In this document: piece after piece, positions 1 through 10,867 of the stretch
Layout: each line of letters begins with the position of its first letter
How positions within the stretch are numbered: the first letter of the stretch is position 1
Assembly (NCBI GenBank): GCA_946811695.1
Contig: OX328123.1
Location: 121,857,118 to 121,921,117 of the forward strand
Origin: Gonocerus acuteangulatus
Taxonomy: Eukaryota; Arthropoda; Insecta; Hemiptera; Coreidae
DNA: 64,000 nucleotides
Direction of reading: 5' to 3'
The notes under the pieces: model-generated
Seen by the model: only the letters and a program-made list of their open reading frames with translations
Told to the model about the DNA's origin: nothing
Database searches by the model: none
Made by a program: the position numbers and the translations under genes

Positions 1-92
1 AAAGAACGAATGTATGTATGCATACAAAAAGACTAGTGTTAACATACTTTTGGTTGATATAAATCAATATAATTACATTAGGCATACATATG

Positions 93-94
<2 letters not shown>

Positions 95-148
<54 letters not shown>
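95..148. repeat. (TA)n microsatellite
   Basis: Uninterrupted TA dinucleotides over about 50 bp, flanked by ATGTATG-type degenerate repeats. The rest of 1-655 is AT-rich and shows no coding signal; it is ABCH intron. Confidence 0.95.
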
Positions 149-155
<7 letters not shown>

Positions 156-655
156 AACTATGAGGTGAAAAAACTTATAATTCCAAGAGCATACTATGAT
201 TTCCAATTTATAAAGTCGATTTAGATAGTTTTCTTTCAAAAGTATTTTTGCATTTTATTCAAATTATCCGAAATACAGTTTACTTTATTCTCTCTCTTTC
301 TATGCCTCCCTCTCTCTGGCTCTACTCTTACTTTCCGGAAGAAAATAACATGGAAAAAAGGTCATATATCAATAGCAAAACATAATTATGTACATAAATG
401 CCTTTACCCTAGTAGGGAAGCTATAGAAGCTTGCAAAGAAATTGTTAGCAATAATAATACAAACATTTCCATTTGAGTTGGGGGCTTAAAAGGTATTATA
501 AATCAATTTTTCAAAAAATAAAGATATTCAATCTTTTTGACCTATTAAAACTACAAAAAGAAGAATATAAAAGTATCTGTAACATAGAAATGTACATAAA
601 AGCCCAGATTGAAAATTCACATTAAAATTGCTGAATTTGAAAAGCATTAAGATAC

Positions 656-763
656 CTTTGCCTAAGTAGCGGATCCACTCCTACTGTAGGTTCATCGAGA
701 ATAAGAAGCTCAGGGTCGTGCATAAGAGCTACTGCAAATGATACTCTTCTTTGCTGGCCTCCA
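656..763 (-). CDS. ABCH: ABCH transporter, internal exon: ABC signature, Walker B, D-loop
   Basis: This exon supplies the ATP-hydrolysis half of the nucleotide-binding domain of an ABC transporter subfamily H half-transporter. With the two bases AG carried over from the exon at 3061-3215, it reads [19 protein letters not shown] and then [13 protein letters not shown]. It therefore completes the LSGGQQ signature and contains Walker B (LLILDEP, catalytic Glu present) and the D-loop. The acceptor is ATTTTAG before T at 763 and the donor is CAAAG|GTATCT after 656. The exon is 108 nt and leaves two bases (AG) for the next codon. No in-frame continuation with the H-loop histidine is visible in 1-655, so the next exon lies off the left edge. 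ABCH proteins are plasma-membrane half-transporters; some insect members move lipids to the cuticle. The paralogue is not determined. Confidence 0.93.
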
Positions 764-1099
764 CTAAAATAATAAATAAATTATGAAATATTTTAAAACG
801 GGAAAGAAGTTTGCTTACTTCCAGATAAAAATGTTTAATTGTAAATTAAATTAATTTCTTATTGTCTTAAATTTATTATTTTTTAGTTTTAAGATTTATA
901 ATAAAGTAGAACTTGGATAATTCGAACCCCTAGGGACTGATGAAAAAGTTCGAATTACAAAAGTTTTTGAAAATAAAGGGGGAAAAAATCCATTTTGAAA
1001 AAAATTCATATTTACACACAGTTTTTAAATAAAGGAAAAAAATATATATATAAATTTTATTTAAATAAAAACAAAATTGCAAAAATTGATGATTAAGTA

Positions 1100-1840
1100 C
1101 ATAAGCAATAAATAACTTTCCAAAAAAGTAAAAATAAAAGTCTATTGTTTTTGAAAAAAGTCTGACATTTTTGTTTGTTTCTTTGATTGAAGCCTGTTGT
1201 ATGTAGGAGATCACAAAAGACTCTAAAATATTTAATGATTTAAAAACATTCTCATTAACATAATTTTTACTTTCTATAAATCGTCTTAATTTTTTTATAT
1301 ACAACAGTGATTCGACTGGACTCGGAATGGGCGTTTCTTGGGTTACTGTAGACTTATCTTCATCAGCTGATTCATCGTCTTCATCATCATGTTTCTGAGA
1401 AGCTGCGAATCTCTTGGGTTACTGTAGACTTATCTGCATCAGCTGATTCATCGTCTTCATCCTCATGTTTCTGAGAAGCTGCGAATCTCTTGGGTTACTG
1501 TAGACTTATCTTCATCAGCTGATTCATCGTCTTCATCCTCATGTTTCTGAGAAGCTGCGAATCTCTTGGGTTACTGTAGACTTATCTTCATCAGCTGATT
1601 CATCGTCTTCATCCTCATGTTTCTGAGAAGCTGCGAATCTCTTGAGAACATAGGCAATTATTTCGGCTTCAGTTAAGTCACCGCGCACTGCGACATCTTC
1701 ATCGACATTAATAAAATCTTCATAGGTTATCCGACAGTCTGGAACGACATCACTGGTTGGAAATTGTCAATAGAATCGACGCGACTTATTCCACTTTCGT
1801 TTGATTTCAAAAATCCAGCTTTTTTAAAGCAGGTACCCAA
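1100..1840 (-). pseudogene. Tigger/pogo transposase C-terminal fragment, disrupted
   Basis: Reading the minus strand, the fragment includes KKAGFLKSNESGISRVDSI, then after a frame break CRITYEDFINVDEDVAVRG and DLTEAEIIAYVLKRFAAS, then an acidic run QKHEDEDDESADEDKSTVT. After the tandem block at 1337-1640 it resumes near YIKKLRRFIESKNYVNENVF. This matches the layout of the C-terminal third of Tigger (CENP-B/jerky-type) transposases, which carry an acidic segment followed by a helical tail. Four 76-bp tandem copies, whose length is not a multiple of three, break the frame, so no intact product is possible. The DDE catalytic domain is missing. Confidence 0.7.
1337..1640. repeat. Tandem array, 76-bp unit x 4
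   Basis: Four nearly identical 76-bp units start at 1337, 1413, 1489 and 1565, and a partial fifth begins at 1641. The unit is the acidic-linker coding segment of the Tigger transposase fragment, so it arose by duplication inside the transposon. The few differences between copies suggest recent expansion or homogenisation. Confidence 0.95.
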
Positions 1841-2286
1841 GGGGGGAATATTTTGACAAGATTATTTAAGATCGGCCGCCTCTCTGTTCACTTCCCATTG
1901 GAGGTTCCGACTCATAAAAAATTCAAATTATCCATCATTTTATTCGAATTAACCACAACTTTTTTACATGTTTACACATGTTACACATGGCCAAGAGTAA
2001 TATTCAAATTAAAGAGGATATTAGAAATATTCAAATTACGTTAGTTCGAATTATCCATGTTCCACTGTATTCATTAAAAACATATGTATATATTTTTAAA
2101 TTTATCTCTATGTTCTTGTTCATTATTATTTGTATAAACAGAAAACAAAGAATATGTAATACAAGACTAAAAATTTGTGAAATCTGCCTTGTAATGAAAT
2201 ATCCTATTTTATGGAGCAGGGTTTGTCCAGGTAAGTTATTCGCAGAAAGCTGATCTGTTCTATATCTGTATCTAATTAAAAATTAG

Positions 2287-2519
2287 AGGCCCAGAGACCC
2301 GGTGGCCATGAGGATTAAGGCGTGAGCACTTAACATCCGGTGCCAAGGGTCGTGGGTTCGATTCCCACTAGGGGTGGTGGCTTTTCTTTCAAAAAAAGAA
2401 AAGGCATCACCCTTATCCTGGCAAGAAAAGGGTGGTAACCTATAGATAACCTGTCCTAAAATTCGTAGTTAATAATGAATGGACGTTAAAATTTAAATAA
2501 TAATTAAAAAAAAAAAAAA
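2287..2519 (+). mobile_element. tRNA-derived SINE (Ser/Leu-type head), most complete copy
   Basis: The head (GGTGGCCATGAGGATTAAGG at 2301-2320, then GGTTCGATTCCCAC at the B box) resembles the internal promoter of a class II tRNA such as tRNA-Ser or Leu, but cannot fold as a mature tRNA. The body contains AAAAGGGTGGTAACCTATAG and ends in an A-rich tail (2505-2520). Related copies lie at 7309-7888 (-), 40995-41150 (+) and 61595-61755 (+). Confidence 0.8.
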
Positions 2520-3060
2520 AACGAAAACATATGAAATGACAACCTCCAAGGCAAAAAAAGAATTCAAATACAGGCATTGTCAATATTATTATTGTTTCAC
2601 TATCGAAATTAGTCGGAAGTAGTACCCCACATCCATCATTTGTAGGTTTTTTAACTAGCATCCATTTGATAGATTCATCTTACATCAAAGCACGATTGTA
2701 ACTGATTTGAACGATTGTAGCTCTGTTACAGATGGCTGGCAATTATTATGAAATTAATTACAAATGTCCAATAAAGATTGATTCTCTAATAAATATAATA
2801 GTTTTATTTTTGGCCTGATCTCCATGAAAATTATTTTCATTAAGTAAATAAATAGATAAATATTTTAATTAAAGAAAATATTCTCTAGTTTAGTTTTTAG
2901 TAAGTATTACATTATTAATTTTTTATTCATATGCTGTATTTGTAATATAATCTTATAATTAAATGCTGCCTTCAGGACAAATATATACTTTTTTTTAGAA
3001 GTATGTGGCATGCTCAAGTTACAAATAATTGAAAATAGCTAAATTGCTCGTGTAACATAC
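2520..3060. other. ABCH intron sequence with no further feature seen
   Basis: AT-rich sequence between the SINE and the donor of the exon at 3061. Short open frames here have no recognisable similarity. Confidence 0.6.
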
Positions 3061-3215
3061 CTGAGGTTTTTCACGAGACGGTTCTGGCTGGGTAAATCAA
3101 GAAAGTTCAGTAGAAAGTGCAGCCTGTCATTAATTTCTGGTGTTTCCATGCCAAAGATCCATCCAAAATACATCATTGTTTCTTTTATTGAGAATTCACC
3201 ATATAAAGCAATTTC
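3061..3215 (-). CDS. ABCH: ABCH transporter, internal exon: helical subdomain after the Q-loop
   Basis: The exon begins EIALYGEFSIKETMMYFGW, continues with FGMETPEINDRLHFLLNF, and ends LPSQNRLVKNL plus two bases (AG). It directly follows the MPQ of exon 5191-5350. This is the segment between the Q-loop and the LSGGQ signature of the nucleotide-binding domain, which couples nucleotide binding to the membrane domain. The acceptor is TTGTAG before G at 3215 and the donor is CTCAG|GTATGT after 3061. Its 155 nt give 51 codons plus two bases, which matches the exon at 656-763. There are no stops or frameshifts. The intron to the next exon (764-3060) is about 2.3 kb and holds a Tigger transposon and a SINE. 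Identity rests on my recognition of strongly conserved insect ABCH sequence. Confidence 0.93.
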
Positions 3216-4162
3216 CTACAAGACAAATAAAATATATTGAAAGCCCATAGCTATACATGCATATGAAGCAATAGATAGGCAGAATTGGAAAGAAAAAACG
3301 CGAATTCTAGAAGAATCTAAATTAGACTCTATCTATTTTTTAGTGGCCATGCATTTACCTTTTAATAAGCTATTTAGATTGTACTTTTGGTTTCTTTCCA
3401 GCCAGTGGCATTTCCCCCTGAAGAAGACTACCAAAGAGCATGCTAATATAGATACTGCATTTGCCTTTGTTTCTTAATACAGATTTTTAATATTTAATGT
3501 TTAAATATATTTTAAAATATATTTTTAATGTTACTTAATACAGATTTTAATATAGATACTGCATTTGCCTTTGCTCCTTAATACAGATTCTTCTAGAAAT
3601 TGTTTTTATATCTTTATTCATTGGTTAGTATTACTATATTGGGTGACTATAAGCCCTCTAGACTTAGAGGTAACATTATAAAATTTTATTGTAAAATTTT
3701 GTAAAATGACTTAGAGCACCGATAATTAAACAAATAGATAATAGCTTCTGATTTTTCATCCATGCATCAACCTCACCTAAAGAGATGGATTATGCTATTT
3801 CCTTAGGTCTTTCCCCTAAGATATTTTAAGTTATCTTTAAACCACAGTTACTGACATTCCTCATAACCATCAAGGCCATAATCCAAGATCCATTTGGACA
3901 AATCCAGGATTTGTCCATTATGTAGAGTTTTCTTGCAAAAATATGAGAGGAGGGTAAATAAAAAGCACAAAGCTGTAGGAAAAACAAACTAAAAAAAAAG
4001 GTCTTTGTTTTAAATACAAAATGCTTAGAAATAAAAATGACTTGTTATGAGATGATTTTGGTAAGCCATAACCCTCTCCTTTTTCAATCCTTATCCCACC
4101 CTCTCCTCCTACTACCTTTCTTTCATCTATCATCATTCCTGGAAATGCTATGACTAAATATG

Positions 4163-4193
<31 letters not shown>

Positions 4194-4560
4194 CCTATGT
4201 AATTCATAAGATTAACGGCCTGGCAGCAACTACCACATTTGAAGTTTAACGCTGAGTTCCAACACAAGCGAAAGGTATACACAAAATAGTTTTGCTAAAA
4301 ACTAGACGTGATAGAATTAGTTGAGTATTTGTTCTTGGTTTCAGCATGCAAAAATCCATAAAAAAAATCAAATTGGTTGCACACCTGTTTAACTTACACC
4401 CTGACCTCCCTTATATCAAAGTTGCCTTTGGATAACTCAGTATAGACGTTTACACTGCTGGGTGGGTTATAGCTGGCTCCTTTATTATTACAAACAGCTA
4501 ACTTTTACACACAGAATCTCTTATGAAACTTTTATTTGGAAAGAATTATATCCGAGTACA
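3216..4560. other. ABCH intron sequence with short repeats only
   Basis: Part of the intron 3216-5190. A diverged direct repeat (TTTAATATAGATACTGCATT type) occurs near 3445-3600, and a poly-A run of about 23 lies at 4170-4192. I see no coding similarity. Confidence 0.6.
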
Positions 4561-4563
4561 TAT

Positions 4564-5110
4564 TCAACTCCTTGTTGTGTTCAATGATGACAAACACCCC
4601 TCTGTGAACAAAGCCTCTATTCTAATAAAGATGTGCAGAGATATTAGATCAACTACCACCTCATGGACAACTGACCATGAGGCATCGGCACCGCAGAACC
4701 TTCTCCAGTTTGTGCCAGTTCTACTGTAAAGCTGCTCTATGCTACCACACAATGGTGACATCTGATGGGTGCTGTGTATAGTCATTGTTGCTGTGTGATA
4801 AATAGTGGGGTTGATATCCCACTTGTTGCCGCAAAGGCTCTTACTTAAATCCACAGTACCCTTTTTAGTGACATGGTCAAAATATTCATTCCAACTCAAA
4901 TTGCTATCCATGACAGGAATTTGTGCTTTAATTCGAGGAGGTGTGAGCTCCTCCGGTAACCTCTCAATAGACTACGATATAATAACTGTCTTCTTTGGGT
5001 TGATATTCGGTCCCATTCTATTGCACCAGCACAGCACCTTGTTTAATTCCATTGCTTTCAATTTAGAGATAGTCCTCTCAACAATAACTTTGTTGATAAT
5101 TACTATAAGC
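4564..5110 (-). pseudogene. Decayed Jockey-like non-LTR retrotransposon reverse transcriptase fragment
   Basis: The minus strand reads LNKVLCWCNRMGPNINPKKT, then after a stop a stretch containing MDSNLSWNEYFDHVTKKGT, then SLCGNKWDINPTIYH. This order matches the thumb and C-terminal region of Jockey/R1-type reverse transcriptases: a WC...G..INP.KT motif, an LSW motif followed by K, and the G.KWG..P region. Stops and a weakened downstream part show it is dead. It lies inside the ABCH intron 3216-5190 in the same orientation as the gene. Confidence 0.6.
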
Positions 5111-5190
5111 TCAGCAGACCCAGTAAGTGCTTCGATTTTTTTTTATTAAGCATTTGTAAAATTATTGAATAAATGATATGTATTACTAAC

Positions 5191-5350
5191 CTGTGGCATG
5201 TAGCCAACCCGTTTTCCAGGAACTCCACTGCCTTTAGTACCAGGTTTGCCTCCCAAGACATAGATTTCGCCTGTATTCAATCTCCTCCTTCCAACAATAC
5301 AACTGAGGAGAGTTGTCTTTCCACAGCCACTCGCACCAAGGAGACCATAT
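5191..5350 (-). CDS. ABCH: ABCH transporter, internal exon: Walker A to Q-loop
   Basis: This exon holds the nucleotide-binding core. After completing an Ile codon with the AT from the exon at 24041-24265, it reads YGLLGASGCGKTTLLSCIVG, then RRRLNTGEIYVLGGKPGTKG, and ends GKRVGYMPQ. GASGCGKTT is Walker A, with the ATP-binding Lys and Thr intact, and MPQ is the Q-loop glutamine. The GASGCGKTTLLSCIVGRR form is characteristic of subfamily H; the related subfamily G normally has GPSGAGKST. The acceptor is TTTTTTCAG before A at 5350 and the donor is CAG|GTTAGT after 5191. The exon is 160 nt and ends on a codon boundary. It is separated from the upstream exon by about 18.7 kb of transposon-filled intron and from the downstream exon by about 2.0 kb. 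Confidence 0.95.
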
Positions 5351-5849
5351 CTGAAAAAATCATTTTTTAAATCTTCAGGTAACATTATTTATTCAGTGGA
5401 CAAATTATTTTATCAAAATATTTTTTTTATTAAAATAAATAGACAGATGTTCGATTAATAGTGCTGAAACTATCCGAGAAATCACCACATTCAGTGATTC
5501 CGATATGTTTTATATTTCAATGATTAAAATCTTTTTAGGCAAATATACCAGTATTAACAGTGGCACATTACAAACAGTGCCAAATATAGGAAAATGATTG
5601 CTGGAAAATCACAAATCGGAATTTTTGTTAACACTCCCTCGATTGTAAAATTATCAAAAGAAATTTCTTAAATTTTGTGCATGATTTCACTATCTTAATG
5701 TATGTTGCAATATTGCGGTCTAAATTGAACATTTACTAAATGTAGCCTTCAAAAATTTCATGATCTATATTTTACTCATAATTAAAGAAGCCTAGTTCTA
5801 AACTAATAATTTATACAAATGTGGTTGGTTGGCTGGTGAAGGTTCATCA

Positions 5850-6094
5850 TAGTAAACAGGATGCAAAAACCAAGTCAACACACCTCCACTGTTTAATTCC
5901 TTTATTGTAACAAAACGTTTTCGAGGTCAGCACCTCATCCTCGTATCGAGTATAGTCGGAGGAAGGTCCGAGTGAACCTCGCCCAGCTATAGGAGGACAC
6001 TGAGGATGAGGTGCTGACCTCGAAAACGTTTTGTTACAATAAAGGAATTAAACAGTGGAGGTGTGTTGACTTGGTTTTTGCATCCTGTTTACTA
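5850..6094. mobile_element. Short inverted-repeat element with Penelope-like termini
   Basis: Two arms of nearly 100 bp (about 5850-5947 and 5998-6094) are near-perfect inverted copies around a 50-bp loop. The outer ends are TAGTAAACAGG and CCTGTTTACTA. The inner end of the right arm carries CTGAGGATGAGG, GCTGACCTC, then GAAAACG, a hammerhead-like core (CUGANGA, stem, GAAA) of the kind described in Penelope-like element termini. It could equally be a small MITE with TA target duplication. Confidence 0.55.
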
Positions 6095-6440
6095 ATAATT
6101 TATATTTATTTGCACTATTTAGATAGGAGGAAGACGGAACTTTATATCTTCTCAATATTGAAGTGTATATTTTGTTGAAATAGTGTCACACTTAAAGCCA
6201 ATCCGCCCTAATGAACTGATATTTGAAAATAGGAAAATTATTTTCCAATGAAATTTTACAGTACAAGTAAGGCTCACTATCCTACAAAATCAATAAGCCA
6301 TTTTCGATGAAGAGTACTGTTCGAACTCAAAAGCCTAACGGAAGAATTTGAAATATTATTAAATAGTTAAGGCTTAAGAAAAAATTTCGACTTTAGAAAT
6401 AAGAAAGAAATTGTAATGACTCCTTTCTAAACTAGGAGAG

Positions 6441-6597
6441 CTTTTTTTTTTCTTTTGTTTGTGTATCATCGATTGAGCTATTAACACCGGGCTATCTACA
6501 GGTTGCTACCCTTTTATAATGTCAACAGCACGTGGTCGCTCAACTTCAGTGATCAATGGGAACTGGTAAATTCAAAGTGGCCTATGGCCGTTGGCAC
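6441..6597 (-). mobile_element. 5S rRNA-derived SINE, internally deleted copy
   Basis: Reverse complement begins GCCAACGGCCATAGGCCAC, like the 5' end of 5S rRNA, runs to GAAGTTGAGCG and then skips most of the 5S internal promoter to resume at GACCACGTGCTGTTG. The body contains AAAAGGGTAGCAACCTGTAG and ends in an A-rich tail. A fuller copy is at 27712-27894. Confidence 0.7.
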
Positions 6598-7308
6598 TAG
6601 TAGAAGAGCTTATTAAAAGGACGAACATAACTCAAAACTCAGGTTGTTAATTAGCCTCTCTAAGGTATGTAGTTCCAAATATTGAAATTGCGTTTCCTGA
6701 AAATTGGAATTTTTGAGTGTCCTGGCCAATGGTCTCTATATCCAGAGTAGAAATCCCAGCAGTAGAAACAAGATGAAAGAGTTAACTATCAAAAGGATAA
6801 GGTGTAAATGTAAACAAGTTGAGCAATCTTGAAGACAATGCCCTAGGAAGTGAAGCAACCTTTGCACAGTCACCTTCAAATATTTTAACAACATTCCATC
6901 TTTGACGAATTCTCTGAATCCTATCGAACAATTACATTCCTAATAAGAATGGAAATTCAAGAATAGTTCAAAATTTCAATTCGATTACGTTAAATTGGCT
7001 GTACAAAATACTTATAAAAAATCCGATTTACAGGAACTATGTCGTCTTAGCGCCTTTCCTATTGCCGTTACTCATAATGTAATTTGAAAGCTCAGAAGGG
7101 GGACTCGTAAGTAATATTTTGTTTTTAAATGAGAACCTATTCGAGGCGAAAAAACACTATCGGAAAATTAAGCAATGTTTATTCCGGATGAGAGCGATCG
7201 AAATTTGCATAAGAACCTTTTGTTTATAGGCAATTTATAAAGCATTGTAATGGTTACAGTTCACTTACCACGATTAGCGAACCTTTTTTGAGATATTTAC
7301 GAAAATAT
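6598..7308. other. Intronic sequence, one dispersed-repeat motif
   Basis: AT-rich with no coding similarity. Around 7017-7080 is a diverged copy of the AAGTCCG...CTTAGCGC motif seen also near 25965. Confidence 0.5.
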
Positions 7309-7888
7309 ATCATTTATTTAAATTATGACGTCCATTATAATTAACTCAGAATTTTAGGACAGGCTATCTACAGGTCACCCCCCTTTTCTAGCCAGGATAG
7401 GGCTGATTAGGCATTGTCAATCGGAGAAATAAGTGCTTGAAACTTCAAATGTGTTTGTTTTGTTATTTTGAATGGGTTTCCGTAGTTGTTTAGCTCACTT
7501 TTTAATTGGTTGTTGTTTTTTTTAATTGCATTTATTTATAGAATTAGTATTATATTAGAAGAAGTCAAGAAAATTAGAAACATTTTGATATTTGTTTTGA
7601 CATTTGATACTGTGAAATAACTATTTGTAGTCGTGGTGTTGTTCGACCAAGCTGTAGGGTGGGATTCCAGGTAAAAGGGTACGCTGTAATGTAACGGGTC
7701 ATAAAGGGATTTCACGAAAGGTCGTACCAAAATAATAACTGTTTCTATTTCAATCTTTCCAAATGACACTAGCGTTAAGAACGAAACCGCGCTAAGATGA
7801 GCCGGACTTTTTGCCATAGAACCCATGACCCTTGGAACGGAGAGTGAAGTGCTCACGCCTTAACACTCAAGGCCACCGGGCCTCCAAA
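7309..7888 (-). mobile_element. tRNA-derived SINE split by a later insertion
   Basis: The SINE tail (reverse complement of 7309-7412, with TATCCTGGCTAGAAAAGGGG) and its head (reverse complement of about 7813-7888, GGAGGCCCGGTGGCC then TTAAGGCGTGAGC) are in the same orientation but 400 bp apart. The head stops at the B box (GGGTCATGGGTTC). The 7413-7812 insert has its own repeat signature at both ends: GCATTGTCAATCGGAGAAAT, also found near 35662, and TAGCGCGGTTTCGTTC. Confidence 0.6.
7413..7812 (-). mobile_element. Unclassified dispersed repeat inserted in the SINE
   Basis: One end (AAAAAGTCCGGCTCATCTTA, minus strand, near 7775-7812) matches a motif repeated at 25965, 15915, 18450 and 37660. 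The other end (TCAATCGGAGAAATAAGTG near 7420) recurs at about 35668. No terminal inverted repeat or coding capacity recognised. Confidence 0.45.
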
Positions 7889-9713
7889 AATATATTAAAA
7901 TTACAAAATTACTCACATTTATTGAAATGTGAAAGATGGTGGGGGAAAAAAAATCAAGTTAGTTGTTTTTTGAGGATCCTCTCCCTCCAAAAGCTCTCGT
8001 ATTTTTCAATTTTCCCGAAAACGGTTAGATATATTTTCATTCGATTCTTCAGGTCACACTATCTAAAACGTGTGCTGGGAAGGGAATGTACGCAAAACCA
8101 ATCAACTTCATAAGCGACTTCCGTCTACGTAGGGAGGGTAGATACGGTAATAAAATATTTTACTATCTACGTTAAAACAAAAATTGGCATATAAGTAAAA
8201 TCAGGTGCTAATGACCTTGGCAGTCGGAGTACCTATAATTAATAAATAGGTAAAAAAAAAATAAGTAAAACCAATAACGTGCATTCATTTTTCTTCCAGT
8301 CTAAGAAGAGACAATGATTAGACACCGTAATTTTCCAGCACATTTATATTAGAATTATTAATATATTTATATAATGCCGGAAGCACAAATCTTGTTCTTG
8401 AGGTCAGAAACAAACTATAGGTAACGTTCTCTTTAGTCTTCCGAGATCTCTTCTCAAACGAGAACTAAATGAGCCTAGGAGGCAAACAAAATTACTTGCA
8501 CCAAAAGAGAAGCCAGTACAGGCCCAGTTAGAACGACAGAACACAATGCTATAAGACTAAGGACTTATTGCAATATGATATGATAAGATTTCAGAATGGT
8601 AAGACCTTTCATAAGTCAACGCCAAATGTTGGATGTACAAGAACGCTGACAATCTGAATGAATAAACATTATGGACAGGAAACTGAAAATAATTAAAAAC
8701 ACAATAAAAGCTCGAATTTAAGATGACATTTAATGATATTTAGACTGAAAATGTTCAAGGTTCGAGAATGTAGAACTGACCGACTTTGTAAAGTACAATC
8801 TAAATTAATCCAGCGAACTCTGACAAGGCAAGGATGACGAACTTGTAATAATTTCAATACTCAACTACCAGTTGGTCGTGTTGACAGTTGTGTCACACCC
8901 TAATACACCATACGACATGCACGAACCTTCGATGTAGAACTGCTAACTTATTTCAAGGAGGCCTTCACTGAAGGGGGTTAAATGTTTAAGAGAAACAGAC
9001 AGCTAATGATGTATTACTATCAAGCAGCAAGTTACTTCAACGAACATACAAATTACGCAAATGCTCATTCATTTAAAAGGCTAATTCACAAGAGACCTAT
9101 TAAAATAATAACGTAATTATACTTTCATCATTGAGCAAAAGGGTTTCGCTGGATGATAGTGGTTATACGTAATGAAGGATACGCAAATGTTTAATGTACG
9201 TCACCATCACAGTTTTATTTGCGTATATTCAGAGCGCGCTTTCGATTGCAACAGCTTAATCATCAGTGCGTCGTAGCTGGCCACTGATAGCGACTTACTC
9301 TTCAAATGATTCTTAAGACCCACTGAAGTTGATCTTGAGGATTCTGATGAGATAGGAAAAAAAACTGTTACGAAGACGGGAGTGGTGAATTTTTTTAATC
9401 CTTTATTTCTCATTTATTTAGTTTTCTAACACATGTGTCACTTTAGTGTCAATAATCCGGACCATGGAACTGCTCTTCAGCGCAAGGACTACCGTATTTA
9501 CGGACAACATTCGATGATCTGTCATTGAAAACCCATAATTGAAAACTATATCTCACATTCCTTATAGAAAGAATATTAGGTAAGGTAATAATTTAAATAA
9601 ACAATTTTATTATTTGTTTGTTTAATTATACTGCCTTTAACCTATAGGATCATTTTTCAGCTTATTCTACCTATTAGATACCCAAGATGAAATTTATATA
9701 CTTCTCTCTCTCT

Positions 9714-9714
<1 letters not shown>
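7889..9714. other. Intronic sequence with nothing recognised
   Basis: About 1.8 kb of mostly unique-looking AT-rich DNA. Short open frames lack similarity or codon structure. Confidence 0.5.
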
Positions 9715-9779
<65 letters not shown>

Positions 9780-9790
9780 TTGTGTGTGTA
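9715..9790. repeat. (TA)n followed by (TG)n microsatellite
   Basis: A TA run of about 36 bp passes directly into TG repeats ending near 9790. Confidence 0.95.
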
Positions 9791-10436
9791 CACGTGTCTC
9801 TTAACACCACCAGAGTTTTTCCCCATGAATCTTGGTATATAGCATTCCCTTAGCCAGCGATTGTTTTTTTTTTCTTTTCTTTTTGAATACATGCAGCGTA
9901 CACTATCCACTTTTTGAGATATGAGCTTAGTTATGCAGATCCTGAGTGACGGAAGTTTTTAGAAAGTAATTGTGAATGCTGTGCGCCCTATTTATCACAA
10001 TCAAGAATTGTGCATTCAGAAATTAATAAATCGGAAATTGAGTAACATGTATCGTATCCCAGTTGGATGTCTCATGGCTGAAGTTCGTTTCCGAATTAGG
10101 CACACAGCTACAGCATTCCTATGCATAAGGATAAGTGTTCGGCTTAAATTGAACCTTGATGGAAGTCCGAATCATCATGTAATATTTTTCTTGCGTGTCA
10201 GCAGGAAATTCGCCAGTCACTCCCGATGACAAGTACTCTCGGGAAGTCCTTGAAGGGTGTTAAGAGGTTGGAGTTTCGAATAATACATGTGGTTTTCGAG
10301 GGCGATTCTTCTTCTAGTGCCAGTTGGTAATATAGTTTTTTTGGTCGATATCAAATAATTAATAACCCTTTTATTAGTTGTATGGTGGAAGTCCAAAATC
10401 ATATTTTCTTGAATTAATACATAACTTCTAAGTCCT

Positions 10437-10438
<2 letters not shown>

Positions 10439-10478
<40 letters not shown>
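10439..10478. repeat. (TA)n microsatellite
   Basis: About 40 bp of TA directly upstream of a 5S-SINE fragment. Confidence 0.95.
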
Positions 10479-10479
<1 letters not shown>

Positions 10480-10482
<3 letters not shown>

Positions 10483-10586
10483 AAGCAACGTCGGGCGAGG
10501 CCTTACCCGAATGCGTGTCCGACCACGTGCCGTCTAGATATTCCCCCATCAATAGTTGGCATTGCTGATACGCCGTAAAAAAAAAA
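10480..10586 (+). mobile_element. 5S rRNA-derived SINE, 5'-truncated copy
   Basis: AAAGCAACGTCGGGCGAGG at the left matches the internal control region of 5S rRNA (AAGCAACGTCGGGC). It is followed by TGTCCGACCACGTGCCGT and ends GATACGCCGT plus A-run, like the copy at 27712-27894. Confidence 0.65.
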
Positions 10587-10867
10587 TATTATCTATATTT
10601 TTCATTGAAATTGTTTATTGCATAACTATTGCATGCAGGAGTTAATGGGGTATTTTTAATTGGACGACAGAGAACTAACAACTGCAGGTTATAGCTATTG
10701 AGTTCATATGGGTGCAATTAAGAAAGTAACTTTGATAGTTGCAGCTAAGTGTATCGCTTTCCTTTTAAGAATACCTATCATCTCAATTCTTATGACTTTC
10801 GATATGATAAATTAATAAAAAAAATGGAAGCTACTTTCGCACTGACTCAAGCCGAAATAGAGGCACT

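Larger units (their letters stand above)
904..2067 (-). mobile_element. Truncated Tigger/pogo-like DNA transposon
   Basis: The ends are inverted repeats of about 24 bp. The left reads AGTAGAACTTGGATAATTCG from 905 and the right, read from 2067 on the other strand, is CAGTGGAACATGGATAATTC. Each end is next to TA (902-903 and 2068-2069), the target duplication expected for the IS630/Tc1/mariner/pogo superfamily. Inside is a minus-strand remnant of a Tigger transposase C-terminus. At 1.16 kb it lacks most of the transposase, so it is non-autonomous. It sits inside an ABCH intron (764-3060), in the same orientation as the gene. Confidence 0.8.

Noticed and set aside
2287..2370. tRNA gene
   Set aside because: A and B boxes are present but there is no acceptor stem or anticodon arm and the sequence continues into a SINE body. 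The same holds for the heads at 14474, 27426, 32001, 51378, 55433 and 61595.
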